This document shows positions 33,201 to 45,229 of a DNA stretch of 64,000 nt, one piece after another. Source of the stretch: Lepidodermella squamata (Eukaryota; Gastrotricha); the NCBI GenBank assembly GCA_047495785.1, contig JBLDXI010000036.1, positions 1,277,592 to 1,341,591 of the forward strand, written 5' to 3'. The first letter of the stretch is position 1. Each line of letters opens with the position of its first letter. The notes below the pieces were generated by a model. It saw nothing but the letters and a program-made list of their open reading frames with translations. It was not told the DNA's origin and ran no database searches. The position numbers and the translations under genes were made by a program.

Positions 33201-36200
33201 CGGTTAAAATCGCTTAAAATCGCTAAACAATGGTCAACAAGCAACCAGAACAATCCTCAAAATGGGCATATATTACAGGTATTTCAGCCTGCATTTTAAT
33301 GGTAAAATGTATTCTAAAGCTATTCCTAAGTGATATTATAATGTAAGAGCAGAGGAATCTTAGGATATGTTCAAAATTCGAAAATTTTACAAACTGACCG
33401 AGAAAATCACCTCTATTTAAGGAGAATTCCAAAAAAAATCACGGCCCTCCGTTTAGAAGGGCGCCTGCCTTCATTGTTGCGTCATTAACACAGCCACACT
33501 AGTCACGTGACTCTTAATCGCTTTTAAATTAAACTCAAAGACAGTAAATGCCATAAGCTTGTCACACAAACAGTGCTGATTTTTTCTGAGTGAGATTTTC
33601 GACGCGAAATTTAAAGACTGGGACTACACGTATCATAAAACCTCAATTTCTTTCCACTCAGGTGAAAACTCAGCTCTTACCATTTATTAGGCATTCCTTC
33701 ATCCGACGTGTGGGTAGTTTCAATGGATTTTTTCCTTTTTTAATATATCTATGGAAAGTCCCGCAATGCCACGCTGCATTTTTCACGGTTCCATGCGATT
33801 TTTCCCTAAATTTTCAAAAACTTAATAACCCTAAATTCAACAAAATTCAAAGCGTTTTAATTTTAGTAACATTGAAACCGGCGGTAGTTTTTTGCATTTA
33901 ATGCGACTAAAGCCGATTCTTCTCCCCGCCGATTATGGTACCTACCTGGTACCTGGTATACGCGCTCCTGGTAATGTTAGCTGGTTATGTATGGTACGCA
34001 AATGCTTCCGATTTTGTTTTTGCTATTTCGGCTTTTTTGACTATTATCTACAGCCAGAAGAATAATATTTTCTGATTCATCTTGAAATTAATTTCGACCG
34101 GCAACGGCGGGCGCCGCTTGGCTCATTATTACCAGACTCCGCCAACCCAAAATTACGGGCCACGGCCAATGGCTGTACCTCCATGGCTAATATTATGGAC
34201 ACAGCGTGAGGTGTCTCGACCCTCGACCAATCCCTGTTTTTTTACCTAATTTTAAGCTCAGCGCATGTCTCATCTTGCGGCTCATTTTTCCGCCCTGAGG
34301 CGGCCGATTTGAAATTAAAAAAAACCTGTATTAGCCATATTAACATTATCGGAAAGCATGAAAATATCGTTTCATGGAGACAAAATCGATATTAAGGTGG
34401 ATAAATATAGTGTCCCAGAATTTGCGCAACTATTTTTTAATTTAGCAACTTTTAATAGGAAATTAATTAATTTTATTAAATTAAACCTACCGAGAGAATT
34501 TCCATCTTTTATCGGCGATTTAACCGCGATAAAATAAAAGATTTATTGGAGAAATCCCGGAAAACCCCGATGGTAACTGGTTCGGTAATTTTCGGTATTT
34601 TACCGGGTTGGACCAATTTCTCCGGAATTTTTAATCCCATTTAAAGTGACGCATACTTGCTTTCGTGTGATATTTTGAATTTTTCTACAAATTTTCTGGC
34701 CACGAGGTGTGACTTCGCCTCTCATTTTAAATGTTCTGAACCGTGTATTTTCTTTGCATGCGTTACTTATGGGACACGCTGTAGTTGTCCTGCTCAGTTT
34801 AAAATTTCGGCGGGGACGAAATATGCGAAAAATTATCATTTCTTTGCTGGCTTTCTTTTTCGCTCAAACAGTTTCGCCTTCGATAGCGGGCTTGAGAATA
34901 TTCGCAATATTTGCGGCTCATTTGCGGCAATAGGTGTATACAATCCTGAGGGCAATGCTAGCATTGTAAAGGCCTTCCGCGGTTTTTACCCGGAACCGGT
35001 CCCAAGGCCGGGTTCTTTTACTGGTGGTTATGAAATATTTTCGCCATTTTTTAGCTTCTGCTTCGAGCTCTGCCTGAATGAAAACCTGACAGATATAGAG
35101 CAGTCGTCATCATCTGCCATCAGCCACGGCCACTCAATCGATACTTAAGATGGATTTAAACAGATTTTCACGGAAAAATTACACTTTTGGTTTCCACATT
35201 TTATTGGCATGTTTACCCCGAAAAATTATTTAGAAATTCAATAACAGTTTAACCGCGACATTGAAACAAAGACAACGTTAAATATTAGCTTGATTATAGA
35301 CGGTATTTCTCTTGCGCCAACAGATCCGACATATTCGAAATCGATACCAAAACTGGTCTCAAAAATCTCAGACCACCTGAGAAAATAATCGGAATAAAAT
35401 TATTGCGGCTGGACAACAGTTGAAATTCTAACATACCACGCTCCTGGATTCGACCATTTTACTTTAGCTCATAGATCCACGATATTATTTTCGTATTTAT
35501 CTTCTTCGTATTCCGATCCCTTGAAAATAATTATATTTTTTCCAATTTTTTAAGAAATTCAACATTAAAAGTACCATTTGTGGTCGTGGCTGAATAACAC
35601 ACCCAGTATCTTCGGTTTGGTTTCTCTTGCTTTGATTTAGTCTGCCGCGAGTCAAGCGCCTGAAGAGCCGACTGCTCAAGGCATAGATCGTATCAGTCGC
35701 ATCGTATTCTCCTTTTGACTAGCCATTTGAAGTTTGATCGATTAATTCTAAGAAAAAAATGTAAATTATTACTCTAAACATACATGAGATATTAACGCAA
35801 TTTAACCTCACGACTGAATTTCGTAAATAATCATCATACATTTCAAAGCAAGGCGGAAATCAAAATGAAACAAATTTATCATGGCATCTCTTAACAAGTT
35901 TTGTTCATAACATCCCATTCTTCATTCTGTTGCCGGCTTCAAGCGTTAGTTATTTTGCTCGTGATTAGCTAGTGTGAGTTTGGATGGATATCGTTGGCGC
36001 TACCAAATAAGTAACTCGGAAATAATCTGGCTAATGACTCAAACTGATGAAAGAACTAAAGAAAGTTCAGTTGACTTGAAATGAAAGGCGTAAAGTCGGA
36101 TTCTTACTAGTCATTAGTCACCTTAAATGTGCCAGCTTAATTCAGAGTGCTCAAGCAGCGCCACCTCATCCACACTCACCTTTCGTTGAATCACGCCAGC

Positions 36201-37100
36201 TCACAAACAGCAGAAGCCAGAAGCATTTCAAGTTTAGATGTTGCCTTACATATTTTCCATCATCCATTCGATCCTGGACTGAGAGGCCCAGAGATGTTAC
36301 AACCCTAGCGGACCGTTATTAGCGGTTATATCTAGAAGTTCAAGATTAAAATAATGCAACACTCGAGACTCCTACCAGCATCAAATGCACATAACACATA
36401 ACGTCCCCGAGTGCATCGACGCCGTAACTTCGGTTTTAGAAAGACAGCAAAGAGACCCTAGGGCAAAATTAGATTGAATTCTTAGACAGAAAAGCATTAA
36501 GAAAGTAAATTCTAGTACTCTCATGCCAAGCCAACATAAACAAGGAGCATCCATTAAACCCCATCTCTAACCTGTGAACTCCAATAGCATCTAAAATGTG
36601 AATCAGAGTAACTCCGCGAGAAATTCCCGAAATTTATGAAAACGAGTGGTGTTCTGGATATAAGGAGTTTCAAGTCACAGCAAAGCGCTCCTAATTCAGA
36701 ACAAAACATGGTCGCTTGCTCATCTTCAAAGTCATGAGTTGCAGAAGAACAGCCAGCAACAAGCCGATCTAACTGATAAATCTGAAAAATATGCTGCTTA
36801 ACCACTCCACTGCCGCCTACAATAGCAAAAATTGATCAAATATACAATGCCGCAACTTAAAATAAGCACTAATACACTGCCAGGCAGCCGAAAGTTAACT
36901 TGACGAGCCCAACCCACGGGCAACACGAACTACTGCCTAACACCAGCCAAAAACCTGAAAATTGCGCGCCAGTTCAGCATTAATAAATTGATGTGAAAAC
37001 CAATACGGAAGCCTTTTTATATTTTTCCGAAGTTTGAAATTATGTTTTCTAGATAATTCGAAGATATGAACCCCTGTTAATTAATAAAATCAGGTCGTTT
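30240..37100. other. Long gene-poor region
   Basis: About 7 kb of AT-rich DNA with no convincing exon, RNA gene or element end. The 163-codon frame at 34657-35148 shows no domain, signal peptide or splice context and is treated as chance. A short G/C-rich hairpin (GGCCCTCCG...AGAAGGGCGCC) sits near 33440-33465. Confidence 0.3.
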
Positions 37101-37119
37101 CTTAAAAATCAGTCCCCAC

Positions 37120-37500
37120 GCAATGCCGGCGGCACTATGTAGGAAACCTTTCCATATTCTCACGCAAGGCAGCGCCTAGCGAACGACGAGCTGTAGTTGT
37201 AGCCTAGTCACAGTATCGGCAACCACGCGCTGGCTAATGGCTAACGGAGAACGCAGCGGTACTGGGAGTTGAAGAGGCTCAGTTCGTGGAAGATCGGGGT
37301 CGAATTGCCCGATGTCAGGCCATTGCAGCCTAACAGCAAAGGAGCAGCATGAGTCCATGAACGAAATAACAGTAAACCATAAACAACCTGGACGAAGACG
37401 TAGGAGTGCGCGACAGGCGTGCGGGGACTGAGCACACGGCCCGCATAGGTTTTTTTTCCGCACACACAGACGCGAACGGCGACAGTATGGGGGTTCCCTC
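37120..37500. other. Isolated GC-rich island
   Basis: Around 380 bp of clearly higher GC (roughly 55% by eye) in AT-rich surroundings, with many CG dinucleotides. Open frames on the minus strand are not recognisable proteins. It could be a promoter island, an untranslated exon or an old element. Confidence 0.3.
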
Positions 37501-38078
37501 CGGCATTAGATATTTGGAATCAGCATGAAAAATTGAGGTAGACCCCCAATTAGCGCGCAATTAGCAGCCAAATTCACGAAGAAATCGACTAATTGTTGAA
37601 TTTAGAAAAGATGAAAAGTTCTGAATGTCGACAATCTATCGGAATTCTCGCTCTCGATGACACTTTCTTTGGCCTTCTTGATTGGCTTGAATACTTCAAT
37701 CCAGCTTGACACTCTCGATTAAGATGACATTTTGACATTTTGAGTGCAACGGATTATAAGAATTGATCATAAGACTAAGATTCTTAATTAGCTTGAAAAT
37801 GAAACACAGCGAAAAATGCAGCCCAATTTTCTCGAGTTCTTGTTCCGTGTTAACGTACTCAGTGGCATTTCCGCCAATCTATTCATAGGAATGGCTTTTT
37901 CCAGGTAGTATAAACAATGCGTGACGCAGATGAACATACAAACAAGTAAAATACGCAGCGACAAAACAAGAAGTTAATAACATGTTATTGGTGCTATATA
38001 TCTGATGAGAGAAGGATATTACGAGCTATCACCAATTCTTTATTGACAGCTGCAAAACGTAACGGACTAGAGGTTTGC

Positions 38079-38086
38079 CTATAAAA
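38079..38086 (+). promoter_or_regulatory. TATA box of the 38-kb PAN-like gene
   Basis: CTATAAAA lies 90 bp before the start codon, leaving room for a transcription start about 30 bp downstream and a ~65-nt leader. Confidence 0.6.
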
Positions 38087-38175
38087 CCGAGGCGGCAAAG
38101 CGCTCACAAACAGTATTCGTTTTCGATATTTCTTGATCTCTCACTATCATCATCCACCATCATCCGCAATCGGCA

Positions 38176-38559
38176 ATGCAGTCTAAGGTTGTTTTCTTGC
38201 TAGCTATCGTCGTACTGGCTGTTGCCTGCATTCAGCAAGCGAGCGCCGCACCCAAAACAACCAAGCGCACAATCAGTAATAATGAACTTGTGTGGAGCGA
38301 AAGCTAGATAATTGATATTTTTTCTCATTTCACAGCCAACATGAGCTACTTCACGAAGGAAGACACTTACTGCAAGGGCGAGTATCGTCGCGTGAAGGCA
38401 TGGGGCGATGACGAGTGTGCCAGGGAGTGCAGAATCGACCACGCGGGCTGTGTCGCGTTTTTCTACAATGATTTGATGTGTCTCTTGTACAAGGAATGCG
38501 TACCTGGCGCCAAGGTCAGGGGCACGATCTTCACATACAGGATGATCAAGCAAGGCTGA
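38176..38559 (+). CDS. PAN/apple-like small secreted protein (divergent member)
   Basis: Exon 1, 38176-38275 (phase 1, donor A|GTAATA), encodes a signal peptide (KVVFLLAIVVLAVACIQQ... ending ASA) and a short basic linker. Exon 2, 38336-38559 (acceptor TTTCACAG), encodes the module: TYCKGEYRRVKAW, ECARECRIDHAGCVAFFYN, MCLLYKECVPG. Total 107 aa. The cysteine order C...CxxxC...C..F.Y...C.LY..C is the clearest PAN/apple-like pattern in the window. It shares the intron position and phase with the other members but has a TATA promoter and lacks the palindromic module. AATAAA at 38699-38704 is the likely poly(A) signal. Confidence 0.75.
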
Positions 38560-38890
38560 AAACCCTGCGAAGAAGAGCAAAAGCTGGTGAGCTGACGTGA
38601 GAAGAGACTTGCATGGGATGCCATACACACCGTTTATTCTGATTGCTGTGTTCTATAGCTCTAAAATTTATGGATTGTGGCATTGATGGAACCCGAGGAA
38701 TAAATTATTCTACTTATTAACATTTCCGACATTCATTATTCCTAACAATTTGGTTGAATCGAAATAGGGCAAAACGTTTCCAAAGTGTCCACCTGGTTTA
38801 CATCGCGCTTAAACATTATTACAGTTAAAGTTGTCTAAGCCGGGCTCGGATCGCGCCAGGCAAAATGGTCCGGTTTAGACTTATAATATA

Positions 38891-39030
38891 TGTTAGAACA
38901 CCGAGTTTTGATTCTAATCGAGAAAACGCGTAATTAGTAGAATTTTTGATAATCTCGAGTAAACGAAGACGAGTCGAAGTTTACGAGAGGGAGCGTTTTC
39001 GAGATTAGGATTAAAACGAGTGATCTAACA
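38891..39030. repeat. Short foldback element
   Basis: Left arm GTTAGAACACCGAGTTTTGA continues to CGAGAAAACGC. The right arm, reversed, reads GTTAGATCACTCGTTTTAAT and continues to CGAAAACGC. The ~140-bp unit would fold into one hairpin with mismatches. No clear target duplication. Confidence 0.55.
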
Positions 39031-39324
39031 TTATTAGAGCACGGCTTCTAATTTTCAGGGACTGAGTTGAGCAAGTTTTTCACCTCATTTTAATCAAATT
39101 TTCTGCTTTAATTGAGCATCAACTAGTACCTCGCCGAACATGCCCAACTCATCGAAATTACGATCATCTTAGAGAGCGTATCCAAATGACTGAAATCAAT
39201 GCAATTAGCAATGCGAAATTCGTGCTAGTTCTGCAACGCTCGCATTATTGCTGACACTTGTGTGTGCGTGCTTAGTGTGTGAGTGTTTTATTGAGGGCAA
39301 TAATTTTACAATTTAAAAAATCGT

Positions 39325-40860
39325 AAATTTTAGTGCGCGCGCGTGGTGTGTGTGCGTGTGCGCGCGCTCTGAGGGTGTTTTTTTTTATTCGACCCGACTT
39401 GCCCGCGCCCGCACTGCCCGCACACGTTCATTAATTCCACCCAGACCGCCCGTACATCCACGGGCGCCCGAACACATTTTTTTATCCGCCCGGCTTGCCC
39501 GCACTCTACACATCGCCCATAACGCCCGGCCTCTCAATACCGGGCAGCTGCGGGAAAAATGATCACGCACGCGATTCGCAGCAGCAAAAAATTGCAAAAA
39601 ACACTAAATTCAAGTGATAAAGCAGTGCTAATGAATTTATTTCTGCTGCTGAATAATAATTCAGAAAATTATAAAATAAATGCAAAATAATTATGCTCAA
39701 TAAGAAGTACGGTGAAATCGCAGCGATTGACAAGCGATCTCGGGTGGGTACTTCACCTCAATTTATCTCAAATGGCCCCACATTGGAATTGCTTTAAATT
39801 ATAAGAGGGATAAGAAGTTCGGATCGCTTTTCGTCGTAGACTCGTGTATCGAATCACAATAGCAGTGGAGAAAAATACCGAAAGTCTAAAACCGTATTGA
39901 TTATCAAATTTTAATACTTAATGCTGCATTAAACAGGCTTTAATTAATACTTTATCAAATCCAAATTATTGAATCAGTTATCGGTTATTATCTTGATCTT
40001 TTCTGATTTTGGAGTTTCGTTTTAGAACAGGTCTACCGAGTAAACCATGGCAATTTTCGCGAAATTTGCACATTTTGAATTCAAAAGCCCAGCCTCAGCT
40101 CAAAAATTTACAAAATTTCATGATAATTTTAGAATATTGGTGAATGATGAGATCGAATTTATCCAGATCCGAAGCGAGTCGGACACCGAAATTAAACATT
40201 GCATGGCGAATGACCTTGACCATCAGGTTGGTCAGGCCTGTTTCAGAATATTTTAAATGCTGTTGAATGGGAATTTGCGATCAGATATATCATATGAAAT
40301 CAAACTGAGCATTTAGAACATTTCATTTAATCATGCTGCAGATTTTCCATCAAAATTCACGGGAATAATCAAGTTAAACTGCAATAATGCGAAAAATATT
40401 TTCCCTTGGTTTTTGTGAGCATAATCATGAATCAGCTATCGCCTATCGCAGTAAAAAATCGCGAAAATTAGAGATATTAACACCAGAGCCCGATGACGGT
40501 TTTTTAATCGCCCGTGCTTCCCAGCTTGCCCGCGTAGAAGCTGTTTTGATAAAAAAATGTTTTCGGACGGCCCGCACAGCCCGGATTTTTTTATTCACGT
40601 CGCCCGTGATGCCCGACTCGCCGCCCGGAAGAAAAATCCGGGGAATAAAAAAATGCACACGCGCCCGCAAAGCCCGTATTTTTTTATTGCTCGCCCGCAC
40701 AATCCGCCGGATCTCCCCGGGCACAGTGGGGAATAAAAAAAAACACCCTGAGAAGCTAGCCTTGAATGTGCGCCGCCCCATCTATACAAGTGTGCGCTAA
40801 ATTCGGTGGTGAAATATGCGCGCGCGTGTGCGCGGTGTGTGCGCGCTAAACTTCACTGGC
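39325..40860. mobile_element. Putative element with GC-rich inverted ends
   Basis: The left end (TTTTAGTGCGCGCGCGTGG ... GTGCGCGCGC ... GGGTGTTTTTTTTTATTC) and the right end read in reverse (GTTTAGCGCGCACACACCGC ... AGGGTGTTTTTTTTTATTCC) are similar. Next to each end lie iterated blocks of a T7-8ATT run followed by CGCCCGxxxxGCCCGC motifs. The middle (39600-40450) is AT-rich and non-coding. The superfamily is not recognised; target duplication not resolved. Confidence 0.4.
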
Positions 40861-41460
40861 TCATTACCTCCCCATTTTTAACGATATTCATGCGCAAATT
40901 TACGGCATAGCCCAACTTTTCACGCTGATTCCGAATTTCTAATTTGCATCGAAAAATTCCTCAAAATGAAAAACTTGTTAACAGCCGCATTGCAAGAGAA
41001 AAGTCGAACATTACTTCTTCTTAGCATTATTTGTTCGCGCATTGATCGCGCAATTATTCCAGTTTTTAGTTAACCGATTTACTGAAGCCCATATTTGTAC
41101 TATAATTTCAACAAAGAAGACTAATTTGAATTGAAGAAAAACGGGAGCAATTTTGAGCTGTTTTTATGGAGATTAAAGATATCTAAATTTGCAAGAAAAT
41201 TCGAAAAATATTTAAAAGTGAAAAAGAAAGAAGACGGGATGAGCAATAGAGATGAGCCTAAATAATAAATGGCGTGAGCGAGCGCGTTTTGTAGGAAATT
41301 TCAAATTTGGTGCGTAGGAAGTTCTGCATGTTTTCCAGCTCTGAAATCCAACACGCTGAGAATGGTACTCGCTACGTTACCCTGATAGGCTTGTCACGGG
41401 GAACTCCCGTTGTCGCGGGTCGCGGGTCATGTTCGTGTTCTGTCGGTCTGTCAAAAAGCA

Positions 41461-41880
41461 TCAGTATAGGTGTTGAAAATGAGTCCCCTCGCCGACGACT
41501 GTTAGATCGTCAGCATAGGCGTCTAGGGAACAGCCGGGGGCATTCGGCGCAGTTAGAAGGTCAGCAGTGCACACGATGTATAGTAGGGGCGACAGGGGCG
41601 ACCCTTGCGGGACCCCGCAGTTCAGTCCGCTGTTGGCTGAGGAAGCCGGCGACGCGCGCTTGAAGCTTCCGGTCGCGCAGGAAATCGGTAAGCCAGGCGG
41701 CCAGGTTTCGAGGTAGAGGCAGTTCGGTGAGTTTGAAGGCAAGGCCGGCACTCCACACGGAATCGTACGCCGCCTGTACGTCAAGGCCGATGACCTTACG
41801 GTTACGCGACCGGCCGAGGTGGACGCGGTGCGCGATTCGCAGCGGTACGTCCGGAGCGGAGAGCGTGAGCACGAAACGCG
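41461..41880 (-). mobile_element. Jockey/CR1-like reverse transcriptase fragment
   Basis: Two overlapping minus-strand frames cover consecutive RT motifs: GLDVQAAYDSVW (palm aspartate block), then, after a frameshift near 41620-41660, NCGVPQGSPLSPLLY and LDAYADDLTVVGEG with the catalytic YADD. It is an isolated, GC-rich, frameshifted fragment of a second LINE type, unlike the 22-kb one. Confidence 0.82.
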
Positions 41881-43276
41881 TACTGGTTGTCAGGCATTAG
41901 GCTGAGATCCTCTAGGAACCCACCCAACCAGCGCGCGATGATTCTTCACGCGCGATTGAATATTCTGAATAATTTGCCTTTTGTAAAAAATTAAATGAAA
42001 TAAGAGCGCGAAAATTTAATGAGATGATTCACCTGCGACCTAACTGAAAATAAATTGATTTTGAAATTGCCATTTTTCATGTTCACATTATTAAGCCGCA
42101 GGAGCCAATCCAAATGCCGTGAATTTGAGGCTAGTTGACAACAGTATTGAATAAAATCAATTAACCTATGGTTAAAATTTATTGATGAGTGACATCGAAA
42201 TGGCTTCAAGACTGGACGAGGCCTATTAAACCGCTCTAATTTACGTTATGTCCTCTTTTGCGTGCGACCTAGGCGATCCTCGGAATTGCGTGTGACCCTC
42301 TTAATTACTGTCTGCGACCTAAAATTGGGTCGCCGACCCTGTTTTGGTAACCTATGCCCAACGGAATACCCAGGATTGTAGATACGGGCATGGTCAGAAG
42401 CAGACCAGTTGGCTTTTTACATGAATGGGTGCGCAATGGCGGCGTGTTGAAGGAGCACGTGTTAAATTCAATTTGAATGTTAAATTCAATACGTATTGCG
42501 CTTGAGAAGTTGTTTGCTCTGGAATGCATGAGAATATTACAGGAAATTTGAATCACTGAATGTCTTGGTGAGAATCCAGACGAAGTGCATCACGGGTTAT
42601 GGATCTGTTCACTTTCTTAGCAGATCACCACAAATATTGCAAGCAATTTTAACAATATTGTCGAAGACAATTGAGAAGATTTGCATGGCTTCCGTCAAAT
42701 GCTTGATGCTAAAAGGCCGGTTGTTTGCTCAGTTGCTACGTTTTCTTGTCAATTTTACTATACTACAGAAATTGCATAAATAGGTGCATAAATGACTAAA
42801 CGAAATTCGTTGGAAAATTAATTAGCATGGAAAACAAATTGCGACAACCATTCGTCCGCAAATTTATCATGGTTTTGATGTCGGTGGCTATCAGCTTCAA
42901 TCACTTATCATAACTTCAGTGCGCGAAAGAGAAAAGGAGGTATCGTACCTCGTGAGCCAGTTCGCAAGACCTCACTAACACAGGTCCGAGGATTCCCTAA
43001 TCAGTTTCCTAATCAAATTTAGCTACTATTCAGGAGGTTGATTACAATGGATATAACTGGCTGAATTTGGAGATTACCACTCCCTTCTACCAAGCTTTTC
43101 ACCTTGGGATTTGGGATGCTTCTTCGACATCTGCGGAAAATCGTTTAATCACGTTATCTGCAGAACTGGAGTTCATAAGAGAGCTGAATTTGTGGGATCA
43201 GCTCAGGTCAATTGAAGAACCACCTCAACTGAGCATGAGAATCTTGAAATAATTCCCACCACCTTAGATCACATTT
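41881..43276. other. No gene recognised
   Basis: AT-rich, with small chance frames. At 43249-43266 a CCCACCACCTTAGATCAC string resembles the start of the PAN-family 3' block, immediately left of the MITE at 43277. Confidence 0.3.
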
Positions 43277-43924
43277 CGTCGTCGGTGCGGCCAAAAGTAT
43301 TATATCCATAAAAAATCGAAAATGAGATTTTTACAGTTTCGGGCTCAGAATTTAATGCCCGTTATTATTCTGAAAACCGCATCTCAAAATTCGCTAGGGA
43401 TCAAAAGTATTATATCCACTAGGTCACTTTATCGGCAGAATCAACAGTATTATCTCCATGGCATGAGTTTCGAAAAGTATTATATCCAGCAAAAAATCAC
43501 TCAATCGTGAACAAAATGGCGATGTAAAAATCGCCAAAAAGTAAATGCCTGCATGAGGAATCGAACCACAGCAGTGCGATGTTGATGCCAAACAAAAAAT
43601 AACCCACTTTGTCTACGCTTAAAAAGAAAAATCGCCAAAAAAGGGATGCACGCACGGGGACTCGAACCACTCTATGTAAAAACACCATAACACAAAAACA
43701 AAAAAAGTACGAAACAGTATTATATCCAATATATGTCTCGATAGCGCGAAAACGGTGCAGCACCGGTAAACATGGTTGGCGCCATTCGATCCGCCGTGAT
43801 CAACTACCCCTATGTTCGACTTGGTGACATATTTTACTGAAAATTTCGAAAATAAATCTGTTTTTTTCGATTTATCTCAAAATTAATTCTCTTGGATATA
43901 ATACTTTTGGCCGCACCGACGACG
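43277..43924. mobile_element. MITE with iterated terminal motif AAAGTATTATATCCA
   Basis: Perfect inverted ends start CGTCGTCGGTGCGGCC and run 32-33 bp into AAAAGTATTATATCCA. ATTT precedes the left end and follows the right end, a possible 4-bp target duplication. The terminal motif recurs internally, direct, at about 43402, 43445 (TATTATCTCCA variant), 43474 and 43714. Two internal segments, 43540-43570 and 43640-43672, each carry a minus-strand tRNA T-arm-like sequence (GGTTCGATTCC, GGTTCGAGTCC) after AAATCGCCAAAAA. No coding capacity. Confidence 0.75.
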
Positions 43925-43946
43925 ATTTATTGGAAGCAACACTCAT

Positions 43947-43951
43947 ATATA

Positions 43952-43982
<31 letters not shown>

Positions 43983-43983
43983 G
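43947..43983. repeat. (AT)n microsatellite
   Basis: An uninterrupted TA/AT run with one short interruption at its left edge. Confidence 0.9.
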
Positions 43984-44009
43984 GAGTTATTTTTGTAAAT
44001 AACAGGATG

Positions 44010-44441
44010 TCACATTGTTCCTAAAATAATCAGGAGCAGTTCCCATTGTTCATTTTCGACCATTTTTCGACCTTCTGCTCGGTTCTTTAAATTTAATGAA
44101 AACAACGTTGTTTTTCGGCACCTTGGTGCCCGTTCCGTGCAGGTTTTAAATCTACGGCAAATTTGGGTGGTATTGTATTGGAAGGCTGAGCAGCCTCCAT
44201 CGCCTGAACAGGTTTGCATGCAGACTTGCAGCTTTGCGGCTCTTGTTTCTTTCACCGGCGATTCCTTGCACAAGTAGTGGACCTGCCTGTAACCAGGGTA
44301 GTAAGAATCACCAACTAGAGGAACAATCAAAATAACAAATGTCGAAAGGAATGCATTAAGTTGAGACTTACACTGAGCATTTACAGCAGCGAAGCAGGAT
44401 AGAACTGCGATCAGAGCAACAGCAGTCTGCATAGTCTGCAT
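44010..44441 (-). CDS. PAN/apple-like small secreted protein
   Basis: Exon 1, 44441-44372 (70 nt, phase 1, donor GTAAGTC), encodes the signal peptide (MQTMQTAVALIAVLSCFAAV). Exon 2, 44314-44010 (acceptor CCTCTAG), carries YLCKESPVKETR, VCMQTCSGDGGCSAFQYN and ICRRFKTCTERAP, then a charged extension of ~30 residues. Total 124 aa. The 57-bp intron is a multiple of three with no stop, so the frame reads straight through it; splicing is preferred because the donor and the protein alignment match the relatives. A Met 6 codons upstream (44459) is also in frame. This copy lacks both the palindromic promoter and the CCACCACC 3' block, so it may be regulated differently. Confidence 0.7.
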   Translation of the reverse strand: MQTMQTAVALIAVLSCFAAVNAQCKSQLNAFLSTFVILIVPLVGDSYYPGYRQVHYLCKESPVKETRAAKLQVCMQTCSGDGGCSAFQYNTTQICRRFKTCTERAPRCRKTTLFSLNLKNRAEGRKMVENEQWELLLIILGTM

Positions 44442-44459
44442 AGTCAATAAGATATTCAA

Positions 44460-45229
44460 AGTGTAAGGGGGAATATGATATAGACCTCTTGAAGTTGCCG
44501 ATATTTCGAACGAAGCAATTTCAACGAATAGAATGATGAACTAGCGGAAGCATTGTTCAACTCTTGCGTTACTGCATTTTTCATTTTTCGATCAGCCCAG
44601 ACAAATTTGAAGAAATGAAAGCTTCCAAGCTGAAGTCGAACCTGAGAAGATGGCAGAAAAACACAATCGAAAGCATGGTGAGATTATGGATTCTGGAGCT
44701 CCCGAGGATAAACGAATTTCTTCGATTAAGAAAAAGAGCCCAAAATGGCGAGAAAACTTTGGCAATAAGTATATGTGCTGGGAACAAAATGCATTTGCTG
44801 ATTGTTACCAGGCTTCGCAATTCGCATCGGAATAATTCACCCGAATTTGCTGAGCAGACGATTGGTTGTTGCAAACGATTTCTTGGTAGTTACCTCGTTT
44901 CATATGGACGCCGCCATTTACAAAGTCAGTCAAAGAACTTCTCAATTTTGACGCCGGGGTGATAGGAATCATGAATTCATCTAGCCTTTTGAAATGGGGT
45001 AAAATGGACCTCTGAAGCTAAAAAATAGCCAACACGCTCGAAATTTGGGGATGGGTAGCAAAATCTTTAGGATTTTCCACAAAAAGGGTCCAAAGTCTTG
45101 CCTTGCCTTGGCAAAAAGACGGCTTTTCCAGACGTTACTCCGATGTTGGTTGTTGCATTCGGTCCGAATGGTTGTTACATTGTGTAACATGCTGTACCTA
45201 ATTGATTTTCTGGAAACGCTTGTTAATAG
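44460..45229. other. Intergenic, nothing recognised
   Basis: The 132-codon plus-strand frame at 44564-44962 shows no domain, signal peptide or paralogue and is treated as chance. Confidence 0.3.

Noticed and set aside
34657-35148. 163-codon open frame
   Set aside because: Phe/Cys/Ser-rich with no family pattern, no leader and no paralogue; long AT-rich windows give such frames by chance.
40387-40800. Open frames in the GC-rich right end of the 39-40.9 kb element
   Set aside because: They read through the repeated T-run/GCCCG blocks on both strands, so they reflect the repeat and not a protein.
43067-43252. 61-codon frame ending just before a PAN-type 3' block
   Set aside because: No cysteine pattern and no leader; similarity to the PAN family is limited to the CCCACCACCTT string.
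43540-43672. Possible pair of tRNA genes inside the 43-kb MITE
   Set aside because: Only T-arm-like strings were found; acceptor and D arms cannot be paired, so they are reported as tRNA-like blocks only.
44564-44962. 132-codon frame between the 44-kb PAN-like gene and VGQPC gene 1
   Set aside because: No recognisable motif or splice logic.
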